Source: Bacteroidaceae bacterium (GTDB lineage: Bacteria > Bacteroidota > Bacteroidia > Bacteroidales > Bacteroidaceae). Taken from it: 64,000 bases of DNA. Position numbers and translations under genes: made by a program. The stretch is from positions 62,001-126,000 of the forward strand of contig JAKSIV010000001.1 of NCBI GenBank assembly GCA_024398635.1, given 5' to 3'. Under the pieces are notes generated by a model. That model saw nothing but the letters and a program-made list of their open reading frames with translations, searched no databases and had not been told where the DNA came from. Of the stretch, positions 15,643-25,331 are shown one piece after another (the stretch's first letter is position 1; each line of letters starts with the position of its first letter).

Positions 15643-16089
15643 TTATTGGGCTGCTGCTGTGGTGAAACTCGGTGTATATACCTGGTGTATGTCATAGACG
15701 AACTTGAGAGGGAAGAAGGTCCTGACTTCCCGGCCCTCGATGCGGGCTTGCTCTTCGGAGTCTGCGTTGGACTGAACTCTGGGTCCCCAGAGGAGGAAAG
15801 GGGCGGATCCGCTGCGTATGTTCTTGCCCTGCTGCTTCCATTCCTCGAATGTGCGCAGTACCGGTGCTCCGCACTGCTCCTTGTAGTACTTGAGCAGCAG
15901 CTGGTTGACCGTGTCGGTGATGCCTTCGGCTTGTGCCTGGAACCTCAGCTTTGAGGTAAGGTCATGCAACTTGGTTCTGCGCTCCTCTTTGGCCACTCCC
16001 TTGAATGGGTTGATGAACTGTACCGCAGCTGCCTTGGCGGTCTTCCTTGAACTCTTGTTAGCACTCTCTGATTTGGTCTTGTTAGCCAT
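15643..16089 (-). CDS. ArdC-N-like single-stranded-DNA-binding domain protein (cargo)
   Basis: 148 residues. After a Lys/Ser-rich N-terminus comes a segment with the landmarks of the ArdC N-terminal domain: FEEWKQQGKNIRSGSAPFLLWGP, compared with the family's T-F-x-Q-W-x-x-x-G-x-x-V-x-K-G pattern, and a hydrophobic strand FKFVYDIHQV near the end, where ArdC proteins have FxVFDVSQ. No metallopeptidase half follows, so only the DNA-binding part is present. ArdC proteins protect incoming DNA against restriction. It has its own terminator and an upstream 12-mer copy, opposite to the virion genes, which suggests a lysogenic or early role. Confidence 0.6.
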   Translation of the reverse strand: MANKTKSESANKSSRKTAKAAAVQFINPFKGVAKEERRTKLHDLTSKLRFQAQAEGITDTVNQLLLKYYKEQCGAPVLRTFEEWKQQGKNIRSGSAPFLLWGPRVQSNADSEEQARIEGREVRTFFPLKFVYDIHQVYTPSFTTAAAQ

Positions 16090-16101
16090 AGTTGTAATGT
16101 T

Positions 16102-16113
16102 TTAAGGGTTTAT
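16102..16113 (-). promoter_or_regulatory. 12-mer copy 4 (one change)
   Basis: TTAAGGGTTTAT, 12 bases upstream of the ATG at 16089, the same distance as copy 1 from its gene. The remaining non-coding stretch 16114-16450 contains small hairpins (TGCC-GTAA-GGCA; GTAGC/GCTAC) but no gene that I can support. Confidence 0.5.
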
Positions 16114-16450
16114 AACTTGGTTGAACCCGTGGGTGTCAACCTTAATTTCGGTGCAAGATTGAGCGTAGTAAGCGACAGTATGCAAGGGCCGTCAGACAAG
16201 AATTTTCGGGACCGGGATGCCGTAAGGCAAAAATTGTTGCGGACGGTTCATCTTGACCCTTGCTTACCAAGGAGCGGCGTAGCTATCTTCGCTACCGAAT
16301 TATGGTTGATACCCCGGAGGCTTGACCTGTTATACCCTTTGCGTTACTCTATAGCTACAGACCTTTCAGGGAGTGTTGACTTGAGTTCTTCCAAGCCTGA
16401 CCCGATTGGCATCGTGCGTGTAGGTTGCTAATGAGGCCGCAGCGCATGGT

Positions 16451-16485
16451 GTCCTTTACCCTTGGGATTTGCCGGTATAAATTAG
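16451..16485 (+). promoter_or_regulatory. Phage-type promoter, copy 3 (GTCCTT-N21-TAAATTAG)
   Basis: GTCCTT 16451-16456 and TAAATTAG 16478-16485, with the ATG at 16490: the same 39-bp distance from first box to ATG as at 11457 and 26840. Confidence 0.6.
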
Positions 16486-16489
16486 CAGC

Positions 16490-16966
16490 ATGAACAAGTT
16501 TGATTTCTTTGCTTTTGCCGAGGAGATGGCCCGCCGTCTCAAGGGCATACACCACACCGACCAGAAGTGCCGGTTCTTCAAGGCCAATGGGGCAGACAGT
16601 GCCACCACATTCGATGATAAGCTGTCATCCATAGGCTCTGCGGTCCTGCTTGCTGTTAATAAGGGTGTTGCCGACACCGACATCAACGGCGCTGAAGGTC
16701 TTGAAGACAAGGCCTCATACGCCATCATCATAGCATCACCCACCAATGACAATGTTCCTGGTTCCAGGACAGCTGCCGTGCAGAGTGCTGAGGATATGCT
16801 TGTGCAGATTCGCAATGTCCTGCTGCAGCGCTATGGTACCAGACTCGTGAAGTCATCACGTTATCCAGGTGATGTGCTTGGTGACAACTTCTACGGCAAG
16901 GTGCTCGAGTTCACCATCGCCGATTATCCGGACTACTCAGTTGACAGCAGCTACTTCGATGAATAA
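16490..16966 (+). CDS. Hypothetical tail/neck protein, 158 residues
   Basis: First gene of the tail transcript. Mixed alpha/beta, soluble. N-terminal helix FFAFAEEMARRLKGI and a C-terminal strand pair (VLEFTIADYPDYSVD). In comparable phages this place is held by tail terminator or head-tail joining proteins. Overlaps the next gene (ATGAATAA, 16959-16966), implying coupled translation. Confidence 0.6.
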   Translation: MNKFDFFAFAEEMARRLKGIHHTDQKCRFFKANGADSATTFDDKLSSIGSAVLLAVNKGVADTDINGAEGLEDKASYAIIIASPTNDNVPGSRTAAVQSAEDMLVQIRNVLLQRYGTRLVKSSRYPGDVLGDNFYGKVLEFTIADYPDYSVDSSYFDE

Positions 16967-17624
16967 CAGGCCGAGTATAGATCAGTTCACACTTAACGAC
17001 TGGCTGCAGGCGCAAAGTGAATTGTCTGCGAACAGTTTCAAGCAGCTCAAGAGGCTTGCTACTGTCGCCGGCATACCTATACCTGCGCCTGTGCGTGGAG
17101 TCAACTCCAAGCCTCGTGTCCTGTTTGACTTCGATATGAGCAATACTGCTCGTGAAGTGAGGATATCCGATATTGCAGCATTGAATAAGTTCAAGAGAGA
17201 CCTGGATGAATGGTGTGATCATCTGTTGAGTGATTTGCGCTCCAGCTTGTCATCGATGGGGTTGGTATCCTCCAAGAATCACGATAGGCTCATAGATTCC
17301 CTTGAAACTTACATCAAGTATGATGACGTGTTCAAGGCTGAGCCTGTTAAGATCGGCATTCGGTTTGCCCGTCACGGAGTATTCCTGCACTACGGTGCCG
17401 GACGCGGTTACGGTGGTCGAGTCGGTTCAACCTGGCTTGACCGTTTGGGCTATACCAAGGAGACTAACCCAGAATCTCTCGGTAAGGCTGGTACCGGTAA
17501 GCGTCCTCAGAGGGATTGGTTCAATTCCGTTCTGGATTATCATGTCAATGAACTTGCTGATATCGCTGCCAACTACTGTTCAGATATGATAGTTGACAGC
17601 AGCTACTTTTACTTGGGTTTATAA
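16959..17624 (+). CDS. Tail-completion / HK97 gp10-like protein
   Basis: 221 residues from the ATG at 16959, within the end of the upstream gene. The central part IGIRFARHGVFLHYGAGRG with a following Arg-rich stretch, then a terminal helix NELADIAANYCSD, matches the plan of head-tail joining and tail-completion proteins of siphoviruses. Directly upstream of the tape measure, which supports this. No catalytic motif. Confidence 0.55.
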   Translation: MNNRPSIDQFTLNDWLQAQSELSANSFKQLKRLATVAGIPIPAPVRGVNSKPRVLFDFDMSNTAREVRISDIAALNKFKRDLDEWCDHLLSDLRSSLSSMGLVSSKNHDRLIDSLETYIKYDDVFKAEPVKIGIRFARHGVFLHYGAGRGYGGRVGSTWLDRLGYTKETNPESLGKAGTGKRPQRDWFNSVLDYHVNELADIAANYCSDMIVDSSYFYLGL

Positions 17625-17635
17625 ATCAAATCACT

Positions 17636-20600
17636 ATGGCTAACGATTTCGCGAGAAGCATAAAGGTTTACCTCAATTCAGCTGAGTACTCCAAGTCCAT
17701 GACTCAAATGAAAGGTAAGCTTGAGGAATACAGGAACGAGCTGCAGAAACTGATACAGGCTGGAGAGGGTGGCAGCGAGAAGGCTGAACGTTACCGTAAG
17801 AATATCGAGCGTCTTGACAAGACAGTCAGGACACACCGGCAACGTCTTGAGGAGACGGAGCGTCTGTTGAATAACCTCAGTGGAGCTTCGTTCAATGAGA
17901 TCAATACTGCCGTAAGGCAGATGAGGTCTCATCTGCGAGAGCTTAACACCGACACAGTCGAATACAAGGACAGTCTTCTTTCGTTGCAGAAGGCTGAAGA
18001 GCGTCTCAATCAGATAAACCGCGAGTTGAATGCGCAGAATCAGACGCAAGCCACCTTATGGCAGCGTCTGTCATCAAGTCTGAATAAGTACTTCCTCACG
18101 ATCACCACGTCGATATCAGGACTCTTCATGCTTATATCCGGTGGCCGTAAGGCGGTAGAGGCATACATGGAGGTGGATGAGGCCTTGGCCAGGATCCGCA
18201 AGTATGCCGGCTTGACCGATGAAGAGGTCAGGGCTCTGTCCAAGGACCTCGGCAGCCTTGATAACATAGACACCAGGACGGCGCACCTGCAGCTGCTTGA
18301 TCTGGCGGCCGATGCCGGACGTCTTGGCATCAAGGGCAAGGACAATCTGGAGAAGTTCGTATCTGCAGCTGATAAGATAAAGCTTGCCCTTGGTGAAGAC
18401 CTTGGCGAGGATGCTGTAACCAACATCGGTAAGATAACCAATCTTCTTGGCGAAGACAAGAGGCTTGGCCTGGAGACGGCTATGCTGTCAACAGCGTCGG
18501 CCGTAACCAAACTGGCCAAGTCCAGTACTGCAGCCGAGCCGCCCATGGTGGAGTTTACGGCCCGTATGGGAGGTATAGGTTCTGTGGCCAATATCTCCAT
18601 ACCTCAGATTCTTGGTCTGAGTTCTGCCCTTGACCAGAACATGCAGAGTATGGAGACATCCGCTACGGTCTTCAGTACTCTAATCACGAAGTTGTTCCAG
18701 GATCCTGCTCATTATGCCAAACTTGCCGGCAAGGATGTTGAGGAGTTCACTCAGCTGCTCAAGACCAATGCCAATGAGGCCCTGCTGCAGTTCCTGTCTG
18801 CAATGCGTGAACGTGGAGGCTTTGACCAGATTGCTCCCATGTTTGAGGAGATGCACCTGCAGGGCCGTCGCTCTGTCCAGGTACTCTCAACTGTGGCCTC
18901 ACATGTTGACCAGGTGCGCGAAGCACAGCTCATAGCAACTGAGGCCTACCGTGACAACATTGAGGTTGAGCATGAGTTCCAGATCGTGAATAATACTGCT
19001 CAGGCTCAACTTGACAAACGTAAGAAGCAGCTGCAGCAGATACGCATAGAGGTAGGCGAGAAGCTGCTGCCTATAATGACGCATGTAAAGTCCACTCAGA
19101 ATCTGCTGCTACGTACTCTGAGCAGTCTGATAGACTTGTTCAGCAAGTATGGCGGTTACATACTTAGTGTTGCCGCATCCATAGTCTATTACACAGCTAA
19201 GGTCAATGCCGCGATAATGTATGAGAAGCTGCACCATTTCTGGATCAACCGTGTGCACGGTTCATTTAAGAGTTTGTACAACCTTCTTAAAACTAATCCA
19301 TACGGCTTAATCTTAGCTGGAGCAACTGCGCTGATAACAACCTTAGTCAGATTAGTTAACAGTACAAGGAACCATGTCGATACGCTTGAATCAGTAGAGA
19401 AGGCTCAGCGGCGAGTCGGCGATGCTACAGAAGATGATGCTCGTAAGTTGAATACTCTCCTTAGTATCATCGGTGATGCCAATACTGAGGAGTCTTCACG
19501 CCGTGAGGCAATGAACCAGCTTATAAGTCTCAACCCGGACTTTCTCGGTGCTTTGGATGCCCAGAAGTCCAGCTATGAGGATGCTAAGTATGCTGTTGCC
19601 GATTATATCCAGTATCTCCAGATGCAGGCTGAGATGGAAGAGCTTATGAGCTCAAAGAGGACTCTTAACGAAGAAAAGTCTGCTATCCGGAATGAGCCTA
19701 AAAAGAAACGCCTTGAGTGGACTTTCCGTCAAGCGTCCAAACAGAAGTATACTCTTGACTCCGAAGGTAACACTATTCAGAATCCTGCATATGGCCGATC
19801 CGTCGAAGATTGGTGGGAGGCGTATTATCAAGGTCTTGAGAAACCTTACAACGACCGTATCAATGAGATTGACGCCCGCATGGAGGAACTCCAGAAGAAG
19901 ATGGAGACCATGCTCATCAACGCCCGTAATAGGGTGAGTCAATACACCAAGACCGTGGAGTCCGGATTGATGTCATCAGACCAGCTCAAAGAATCTTATG
20001 AAGGTTCCGGTGGTCTCATCGAGCAGCTCAATGATGAGTATGACCGCATACAGCATGACCTGGAGATGGCACTTGCCCGCCGTCAGATATCAGAGCATGA
20101 ATACGGAGTCCGCTCCGGCAAGAACGAAGCCGAGCGTCAGGCTGCTCTCATCACGCTCTATCAGCGTTATTATGACTCCTTGGATAACGTCACGTTCGAG
20201 AAGGAGGAGAACCGCCAGAAGATGCGTGACGCTGTGAATAAGAACCGTATCAAGGCCGAGGAGAATCTGGAGTCCGCTCTTGTCAACATGGAGAAGTCTT
20301 ACTACGACAGCATGGATGCCGTGCGTAAGCTTAACTCCAAGGCCGAGACCGACCAGACCGAGCAGCTGATGAACGAGTATGAGAAGCGTCGTGCCACCGC
20401 TCTGGAGTGTTATAATGCCATAGCCGCATATATCATGCTCAATGTATCTGACAGTCAGACGGCCTATAACCTGCTGTACCAGGCACAACAGAGCTATTAC
20501 AACACTCTCGGCCAGTTGTCGCAATGGTATAACTACAAGGTGGCCGAGGCTGACCTGAAGACTCAGCGTGAACATCTGAACATGCTCAAGAAGTATGGTG

Positions 20601-21787
20601 CAGACACCAGTGCCCAGGAGCATGAGATTGCGCTGCTGGAGCTTGATATGTATTACCAGGCACGACTGCTTACCGATGAGGAGTATTACCAGGCACGCCG
20701 TAACCTTGAAGACAACTATGCTCTTACAAGTGCGCAGAACCATGAGAAGGTGCTGTCGCAGTATATCACGCAGTCCTTGACGTCCAAGTATCAGCTTGAC
20801 CTGCTTCAGCTTGAGGCTTACCATAAGAAGGGCATGCTGTCCGAGGAGGAGTATCAGAAGTCACTGCTTGCTCTCAAGTATAAGTATGCGCGTGAGTATG
20901 CGTCTCAGTACATGTCCATGGCAAGCAATATGGTACAGGCCATGCAGGATGCTGAGATAGCTGCTGTGGAGAGCAAGTACGAGGTTTTGATCCGTGCAGC
21001 AGAGAACAATGGCGAAGACACTGCCCAGTTGGAGCAGGATGCCGCCAATGAGAAGCTCAAGATACAGAAGAAGTATGCCATGAGCAACCTGGTTGTCAAG
21101 CTCTCGCAGATCACGGCTGATACCGCTGTTGCCATCATGACGGGCTTTGCTCAGCTTGGACCTATAGCCGGTGCCGTGGCTGCCGTGATGCTGGCCATGA
21201 CAGGCGCAGCGCAGTACGCCGCCGCTTTCGCGGAGTACAATAAGATAAGCCGTATCAGCCTGCAGAGCACGCCGTCCAGCACATCGCCTGATGCCGGCAA
21301 CGTACAGCGTGTGGTGCAGTTCGCATCCGGTAAGTATGATGTGATAGGCGCTGATGACGGCCGTACCTACCATGTCCCGTACCTTGGGCCCGCCAGTACT
21401 GGAGTAGTGACACGTCCGGCTCTGGTAGGCGAGCGTGGCACTGAACTCATCATTGCCGCCGACACTCTGGACCGTTTGCGCTCACACATCAACTATCCAA
21501 TGATAGTCAGTGCCATCAATGATGCCAGGTCTGGCCGGGTGCCACAGCATGCGTCAGGATCCTATGACGCCCTTGCGGACCCGACCTCTCCGGCATCGTA
21601 CGTGACAGGTTCTGCAGGGGATGACAAGGCAGGCCTGCTCAAGTGGGTGATAGCAATCTACAACCTGCTCAAGAGCATGCCTACTAACAAGAGGTGTTAT
21701 GTAGTATTGGATGATATCAACGAGGCTCAGGAACTGAAGGACCGCTCATCGGCTCCGTTCACCCGTGGCGATAATAAGAACAAGTAA
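17636..21787 (+). CDS. Tail tape measure protein
   Basis: 1383 residues, by far the longest gene. Residues ~20-140 form a coiled coil. There are hydrophobic membrane-active segments around residue 150-170 (FLTITTSISGLFMLISGG), near 480-540 and near 1160-1190 (AVAIMTGFAQLGPIAGAVAAV). Residues ~170-330 resemble the TP901-type core with periodic leucines, and long charged helices fill 600-1120. It sets tail length and is injected with the DNA. Its length predicts a long tail, roughly 200 nm if the usual relation of about 1.5 Angstrom per residue holds. Confidence 0.9.
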   Translation: MANDFARSIKVYLNSAEYSKSMTQMKGKLEEYRNELQKLIQAGEGGSEKAERYRKNIERLDKTVRTHRQRLEETERLLNNLSGASFNEINTAVRQMRSHLRELNTDTVEYKDSLLSLQKAEERLNQINRELNAQNQTQATLWQRLSSSLNKYFLTITTSISGLFMLISGGRKAVEAYMEVDEALARIRKYAGLTDEEVRALSKDLGSLDNIDTRTAHLQLLDLAADAGRLGIKGKDNLEKFVSAADKIKLALGEDLGEDAVTNIGKITNLLGEDKRLGLETAMLSTASAVTKLAKSSTAAEPPMVEFTARMGGIGSVANISIPQILGLSSALDQNMQSMETSATVFSTLITKLFQDPAHYAKLAGKDVEEFTQLLKTNANEALLQFLSAMRERGGFDQIAPMFEEMHLQGRRSVQVLSTVASHVDQVREAQLIATEAYRDNIEVEHEFQIVNNTAQAQLDKRKKQLQQIRIEVGEKLLPIMTHVKSTQNLLLRTLSSLIDLFSKYGGYILSVAASIVYYTAKVNAAIMYEKLHHFWINRVHGSFKSLYNLLKTNPYGLILAGATALITTLVRLVNSTRNHVDTLESVEKAQRRVGDATEDDARKLNTLLSIIGDANTEESSRREAMNQLISLNPDFLGALDAQKSSYEDAKYAVADYIQYLQMQAEMEELMSSKRTLNEEKSAIRNEPKKKRLEWTFRQASKQKYTLDSEGNTIQNPAYGRSVEDWWEAYYQGLEKPYNDRINEIDARMEELQKKMETMLINARNRVSQYTKTVESGLMSSDQLKESYEGSGGLIEQLNDEYDRIQHDLEMALARRQISEHEYGVRSGKNEAERQAALITLYQRYYDSLDNVTFEKEENRQKMRDAVNKNRIKAEENLESALVNMEKSYYDSMDAVRKLNSKAETDQTEQLMNEYEKRRATALECYNAIAAYIMLNVSDSQTAYNLLYQAQQSYYNTLGQLSQWYNYKVAEADLKTQREHLNMLKKYGADTSAQEHEIALLELDMYYQARLLTDEEYYQARRNLEDNYALTSAQNHEKVLSQYITQSLTSKYQLDLLQLEAYHKKGMLSEEEYQKSLLALKYKYAREYASQYMSMASNMVQAMQDAEIAAVESKYEVLIRAAENNGEDTAQLEQDAANEKLKIQKKYAMSNLVVKLSQITADTAVAIMTGFAQLGPIAGAVAAVMLAMTGAAQYAAAFAEYNKISRISLQSTPSSTSPDAGNVQRVVQFASGKYDVIGADDGRTYHVPYLGPASTGVVTRPALVGERGTELIIAADTLDRLRSHINYPMIVSAINDARSGRVPQHASGSYDALADPTSPASYVTGSAGDDKAGLLKWVIAIYNLLKSMPTNKRCYVVLDDINEAQELKDRSSAPFTRGDNKNK

Positions 21788-21789
21788 GT

Positions 21790-24021
21790 ATGGCAATAAG
21801 GATATCTATTGGTGGTGAGAACCTGGATCTTCCGCAGAACTTCCAGCTGAAGGTTGATTTCTACTCGCCTGTGTTCAACACCCTTGGCAGTCAGTCGATG
21901 ACCGCCACGCTGCCGCCGACACCCCGCAACCTGGAGCTGCTTGGCCATCCGGAACGTCTGGATAATGTGACCCGCACTTCATTCATTGACGGGCTGCTGT
22001 CTGACGGACCTTACACAAGGTCTATCCGTATCAACATACTCTCATCGACAGCATCCGGAATAGAGCTGAGCTTCGGTACTGACGAAAGCCTGCTCTATTC
22101 ATCCTGGAATGATCTCAAGCTCCGCGACATACCTGGTCTTCCTGTGTACACTCCAGCTGGAGAGACTGTGACCGAGAAGGTGAACAATCTTATCACCCTG
22201 ATGAACCAGGTGTATAAGAGAACTCTGGATAACCTGGACTTCCGCGTGTTCCCTGTCGCCCTTGAGTTCGAGGACCGTCCGGATGAACCTTCAGACAAGG
22301 ATTTCCCCAAGTTCACCATACTCAATGATATTAACGTATCATTCGATACCGGTGACCTTGCAATACTGCATACCACTCTCAAGAGCGAAGCCCGCGAGAT
22401 GTCTTTCGGCAAGGACGAAGACAGCAAGGTGTCAGTACCCTTGGGTTACGGCGTCTCGCCGTTCCTCAGGGTCGGCCGGTTCCTGCATCTCCTCTTTGAC
22501 CTGTTTGGGTATACATTGGAAGAGAACATCTTCGACACTGATCCGCAGCTCAAGCAGATGGTGATGCTGAATAACACCATGGATGCTATCTGTGCCGGTT
22601 ATATCGATTATAAGGATTTGCTTCCGGATTGCACCGTCAATGACCTGCTCGAGTCACTGAAGGCTCGGTTCGGTGCTGTATTCTTCCTGAATGGCAATAC
22701 CAAGATTGCCAGACTTATGCTCATACGGGATATCCTGACATCTGATACCATGAACGACCTTACCCCAAGACACTCTGTTCTTCCGTCAAGGTCTTTCAGT
22801 AAGCCATCACGTCTTGTACTCAAGCTCACCAATAACTATGAGCGCAGCGCAACATGTGATGATGAGCTTAACTTCTCTGAGTTCCTGGTCAAGTACCGAG
22901 ACTATTATGACTTTGAGAATGTAGGTGTCTATTCACCAATTCAGTTCTGCGGCTTCGGCCGTTACTTCTGCCGGTTTAACCAGGCAACCAACCACAAGGC
23001 CTTCATGTCATCGTTGTTCTTTGACTGGGATACAAAGGAGAAAGACTATGAGGAGTTCTCCCTGTCCGGCAAGGATATGTCATTACCCATGTACACGAAT
23101 GTAGATCATCTTAACGACTTACCATGGAGCGTGCCTTCCTTGCCCCTCTATCTCTCCGGAGTGCGTAATGCTCATACTTCCATTAAGAACTCATCTGCGC
23201 TGCAGTCGGATGACACACTGGAGCAGGGCACAGATCTTTGCTTCTGCTTTGCCCATGGCGTGCGTCAGGAGATTTCCATGGAGTATGATGATGGTGTCCG
23301 CTATGGTTCACCGTATTGCACAGATAGGTTCGGAGAGAGGTTTGTTGATGCGTCCGGTAATGCATATATCTACTCTCTTGTGGCCGTAGGTAATGACGGA
23401 AGCTATAACCGATTCTTCAAGGACTTTGACCGTTTCTTGAGAGCTGCGAATGACCAGGTGAGTACAACCTGCAATGTCAGCCACTCCGATATCGCCGATC
23501 TGGATCTTGCCGGCAAGTGTCATCTGTTTGGTCAGCCTCTCCTCATCGATAAGGCCTCTGTCACGTTCCCTCTCGCTGAGGGCAGTCAGAGTGAGCTGCT
23601 CATGCGCACTCTGCGCCTGGCCGAGCCTGTTCCTGATGTGGACTCTCTCGTAGACAATGTGACGCAGCCTGTAGAGGTGTGGTTTGTGACTTCTAATATA
23701 GGCGATATCCAGCAGCGTCTGTCAAGCAGACTGCTTGACGATATCCGTCGCCGTCATCAGAGCGTATTTGACATCTCATTCAAATACGGTTATGGCCCCA
23801 GGTCGTATTTCTCTGATATACGCCGGCCGTCAGCCGAGGACTGTGACAATCATGTGACGAAGACCATACGTTACAAGATATACCTCAAATACCAGTACAG
23901 CTACAACGATTCTACCTGGTACACGCCTATTGATAAGGGAACCGTCATAGACTCTGATGAGTCTTACGTTACCGAGACTTGGGAGGCCAGACGTCGTTCT
24001 GAGGTCATACCGCTTCTCTGA
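21790..24021 (+). CDS. Distal tail / tail hub protein
   Basis: 743 residues, one base after the tape measure stop. N-terminus IRISIGGENLDLPQNFQLKVD is a beta-rich tube-like fold, as in distal tail proteins; the remaining ~600 residues are beta/alpha and have no enzymatic motif that I recognise. Its last 17 bp overlap the convergent PcfJ-like gene on the other strand (24005-24021), so the two genes constrain each other's 3' ends. Confidence 0.7.
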   Translation: MAIRISIGGENLDLPQNFQLKVDFYSPVFNTLGSQSMTATLPPTPRNLELLGHPERLDNVTRTSFIDGLLSDGPYTRSIRINILSSTASGIELSFGTDESLLYSSWNDLKLRDIPGLPVYTPAGETVTEKVNNLITLMNQVYKRTLDNLDFRVFPVALEFEDRPDEPSDKDFPKFTILNDINVSFDTGDLAILHTTLKSEAREMSFGKDEDSKVSVPLGYGVSPFLRVGRFLHLLFDLFGYTLEENIFDTDPQLKQMVMLNNTMDAICAGYIDYKDLLPDCTVNDLLESLKARFGAVFFLNGNTKIARLMLIRDILTSDTMNDLTPRHSVLPSRSFSKPSRLVLKLTNNYERSATCDDELNFSEFLVKYRDYYDFENVGVYSPIQFCGFGRYFCRFNQATNHKAFMSSLFFDWDTKEKDYEEFSLSGKDMSLPMYTNVDHLNDLPWSVPSLPLYLSGVRNAHTSIKNSSALQSDDTLEQGTDLCFCFAHGVRQEISMEYDDGVRYGSPYCTDRFGERFVDASGNAYIYSLVAVGNDGSYNRFFKDFDRFLRAANDQVSTTCNVSHSDIADLDLAGKCHLFGQPLLIDKASVTFPLAEGSQSELLMRTLRLAEPVPDVDSLVDNVTQPVEVWFVTSNIGDIQQRLSSRLLDDIRRRHQSVFDISFKYGYGPRSYFSDIRRPSAEDCDNHVTKTIRYKIYLKYQYSYNDSTWYTPIDKGTVIDSDESYVTETWEARRRSEVIPLL

Positions 24022-25330
24022 CCTTATGGCGCAGGCGCTTGCGCCGGATCTTGTCAAGTCTGCGTATCTCACCCATGTTGTCATCCATAGCTTTCAGGAT
24101 CCTGTCATGCCACTTGGTGTGTATATTGCACTTACCCCGTGACTGCAGGACCTTGTAGTCCTTCAGACTCACCTCTATTGTCTCAACCCTCTTGTGCTGT
24201 TCATCCCTGCAGCTCATGATAAGTGAGTCCACCTTGTCGTAGTAACCGCCTACGCAATGCTGCATCTCACTGCCCTCAATGACCATGTCTGCAGGTGACT
24301 GGATGACTGTGAATGTCAGTTTCTCATCCTTGAACTCAAGAGGCAGCAGTTCCTTGAGGCGGTTGATATATTCCTTGCGGTCCTGTTCTGCCTTGATGGC
24401 GCGTCTTATCTCGTTCTCCCGACGTTGCTTCTCGGCCTCTTTGGCTTTCCTGCGGTTGACGATGATGTTTATCCTGGTATGTTCAGCATCGAAGTCTTCC
24501 GGTACCACCATTTTCGGATTATGTGTGTCCATGCCCAGGTACTGGAGGTTCCTGATATGGTCTTCCCAGTCTGACCAGTTGTCAGTGATCCACAGGTATC
24601 TGAGCGCCAGTCTCCAGCAGTGCTCCGGCACCTGACTTGTCATGTAGCTCACCAAGGCGTCACCACCCAGAATCTTCATGATGGTCTCGGCATACCGGCT
24701 CTTGAGTATGGCTGCCGTATATTGTATGATGCTCATGTGACACTTGCCGCATAGCTTCCCGTTCCACATGGGCCCGTATATCCTGGATATATGCTTGTGT
24801 CCGGGCAGTACGTCGTAGTACCAGTCGTTGTGCGGGCCGTAGTTGCCTCTCACAGCGAAGTCTGAGTACAGCGAGTATGTCTGATTCCAGTTCATGTAGT
24901 TGAGATTGCGTGACACTGTTGTTTTCTTTCCATCCTCGCGGATCCAGTTCTGGTTCACCTCCGTGACCTCTATCGTCATATCCTGCTTGCTGAAGTACTT
25001 ATATACAACGTACTTCCGGAATACCTGGTACCCGAAGTGTACCTCAGCCGACAGCAGCCACAGGTCCACTTTCTTTCCGGACGGCAGGTATATGTCGTTG
25101 GTGAACGTGCATCCGCATTCCGGACATGTCTGACCTTTTGCTTTCTTGGGGTCCATCTTCACCATGGAGCCGCAGTGCAGACATCTCACATGTGCCTTGT
25201 AATGGTCACAGTAGAGACCTCTCCAGGCTGTGTCTGTAAGATACAGCTTCTTGCCCTTACCCATGGGCTGTCTGAGAAGTCTGAGGCTCATGCCCCAGAC
25301 TTTCTTCTGTTCATCTGTTTTTGGTTTCAT
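24005..25330 (-). CDS. PcfJ-like protein with zinc ribbon (cargo)
   Basis: 441 residues from the ATG at 25330; the longer frame upstream lies inside the PcfK-like gene. An N-terminal zinc ribbon has CLHCG ... CPECGC (residues ~43-68). The C-terminal third carries the PcfJ signature: EGSEMQHCVGGYYD, then R..K (CRDEQHKRVETIEVSL), then QSRGKCN. PcfJ is known from conjugative plasmid pCF10 and is widespread in phages, but its biochemical function is unknown. The gene is the last of a four-gene minus-strand cassette and its end overlaps the tail gene by 17 bp. Confidence 0.8.
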   Translation of the reverse strand: MKPKTDEQKKVWGMSLRLLRQPMGKGKKLYLTDTAWRGLYCDHYKAHVRCLHCGSMVKMDPKKAKGQTCPECGCTFTNDIYLPSGKKVDLWLLSAEVHFGYQVFRKYVVYKYFSKQDMTIEVTEVNQNWIREDGKKTTVSRNLNYMNWNQTYSLYSDFAVRGNYGPHNDWYYDVLPGHKHISRIYGPMWNGKLCGKCHMSIIQYTAAILKSRYAETIMKILGGDALVSYMTSQVPEHCWRLALRYLWITDNWSDWEDHIRNLQYLGMDTHNPKMVVPEDFDAEHTRINIIVNRRKAKEAEKQRRENEIRRAIKAEQDRKEYINRLKELLPLEFKDEKLTFTVIQSPADMVIEGSEMQHCVGGYYDKVDSLIMSCRDEQHKRVETIEVSLKDYKVLQSRGKCNIHTKWHDRILKAMDDNMGEIRRLDKIRRKRLRHKVREAV

Positions 25331-25331
25331 G

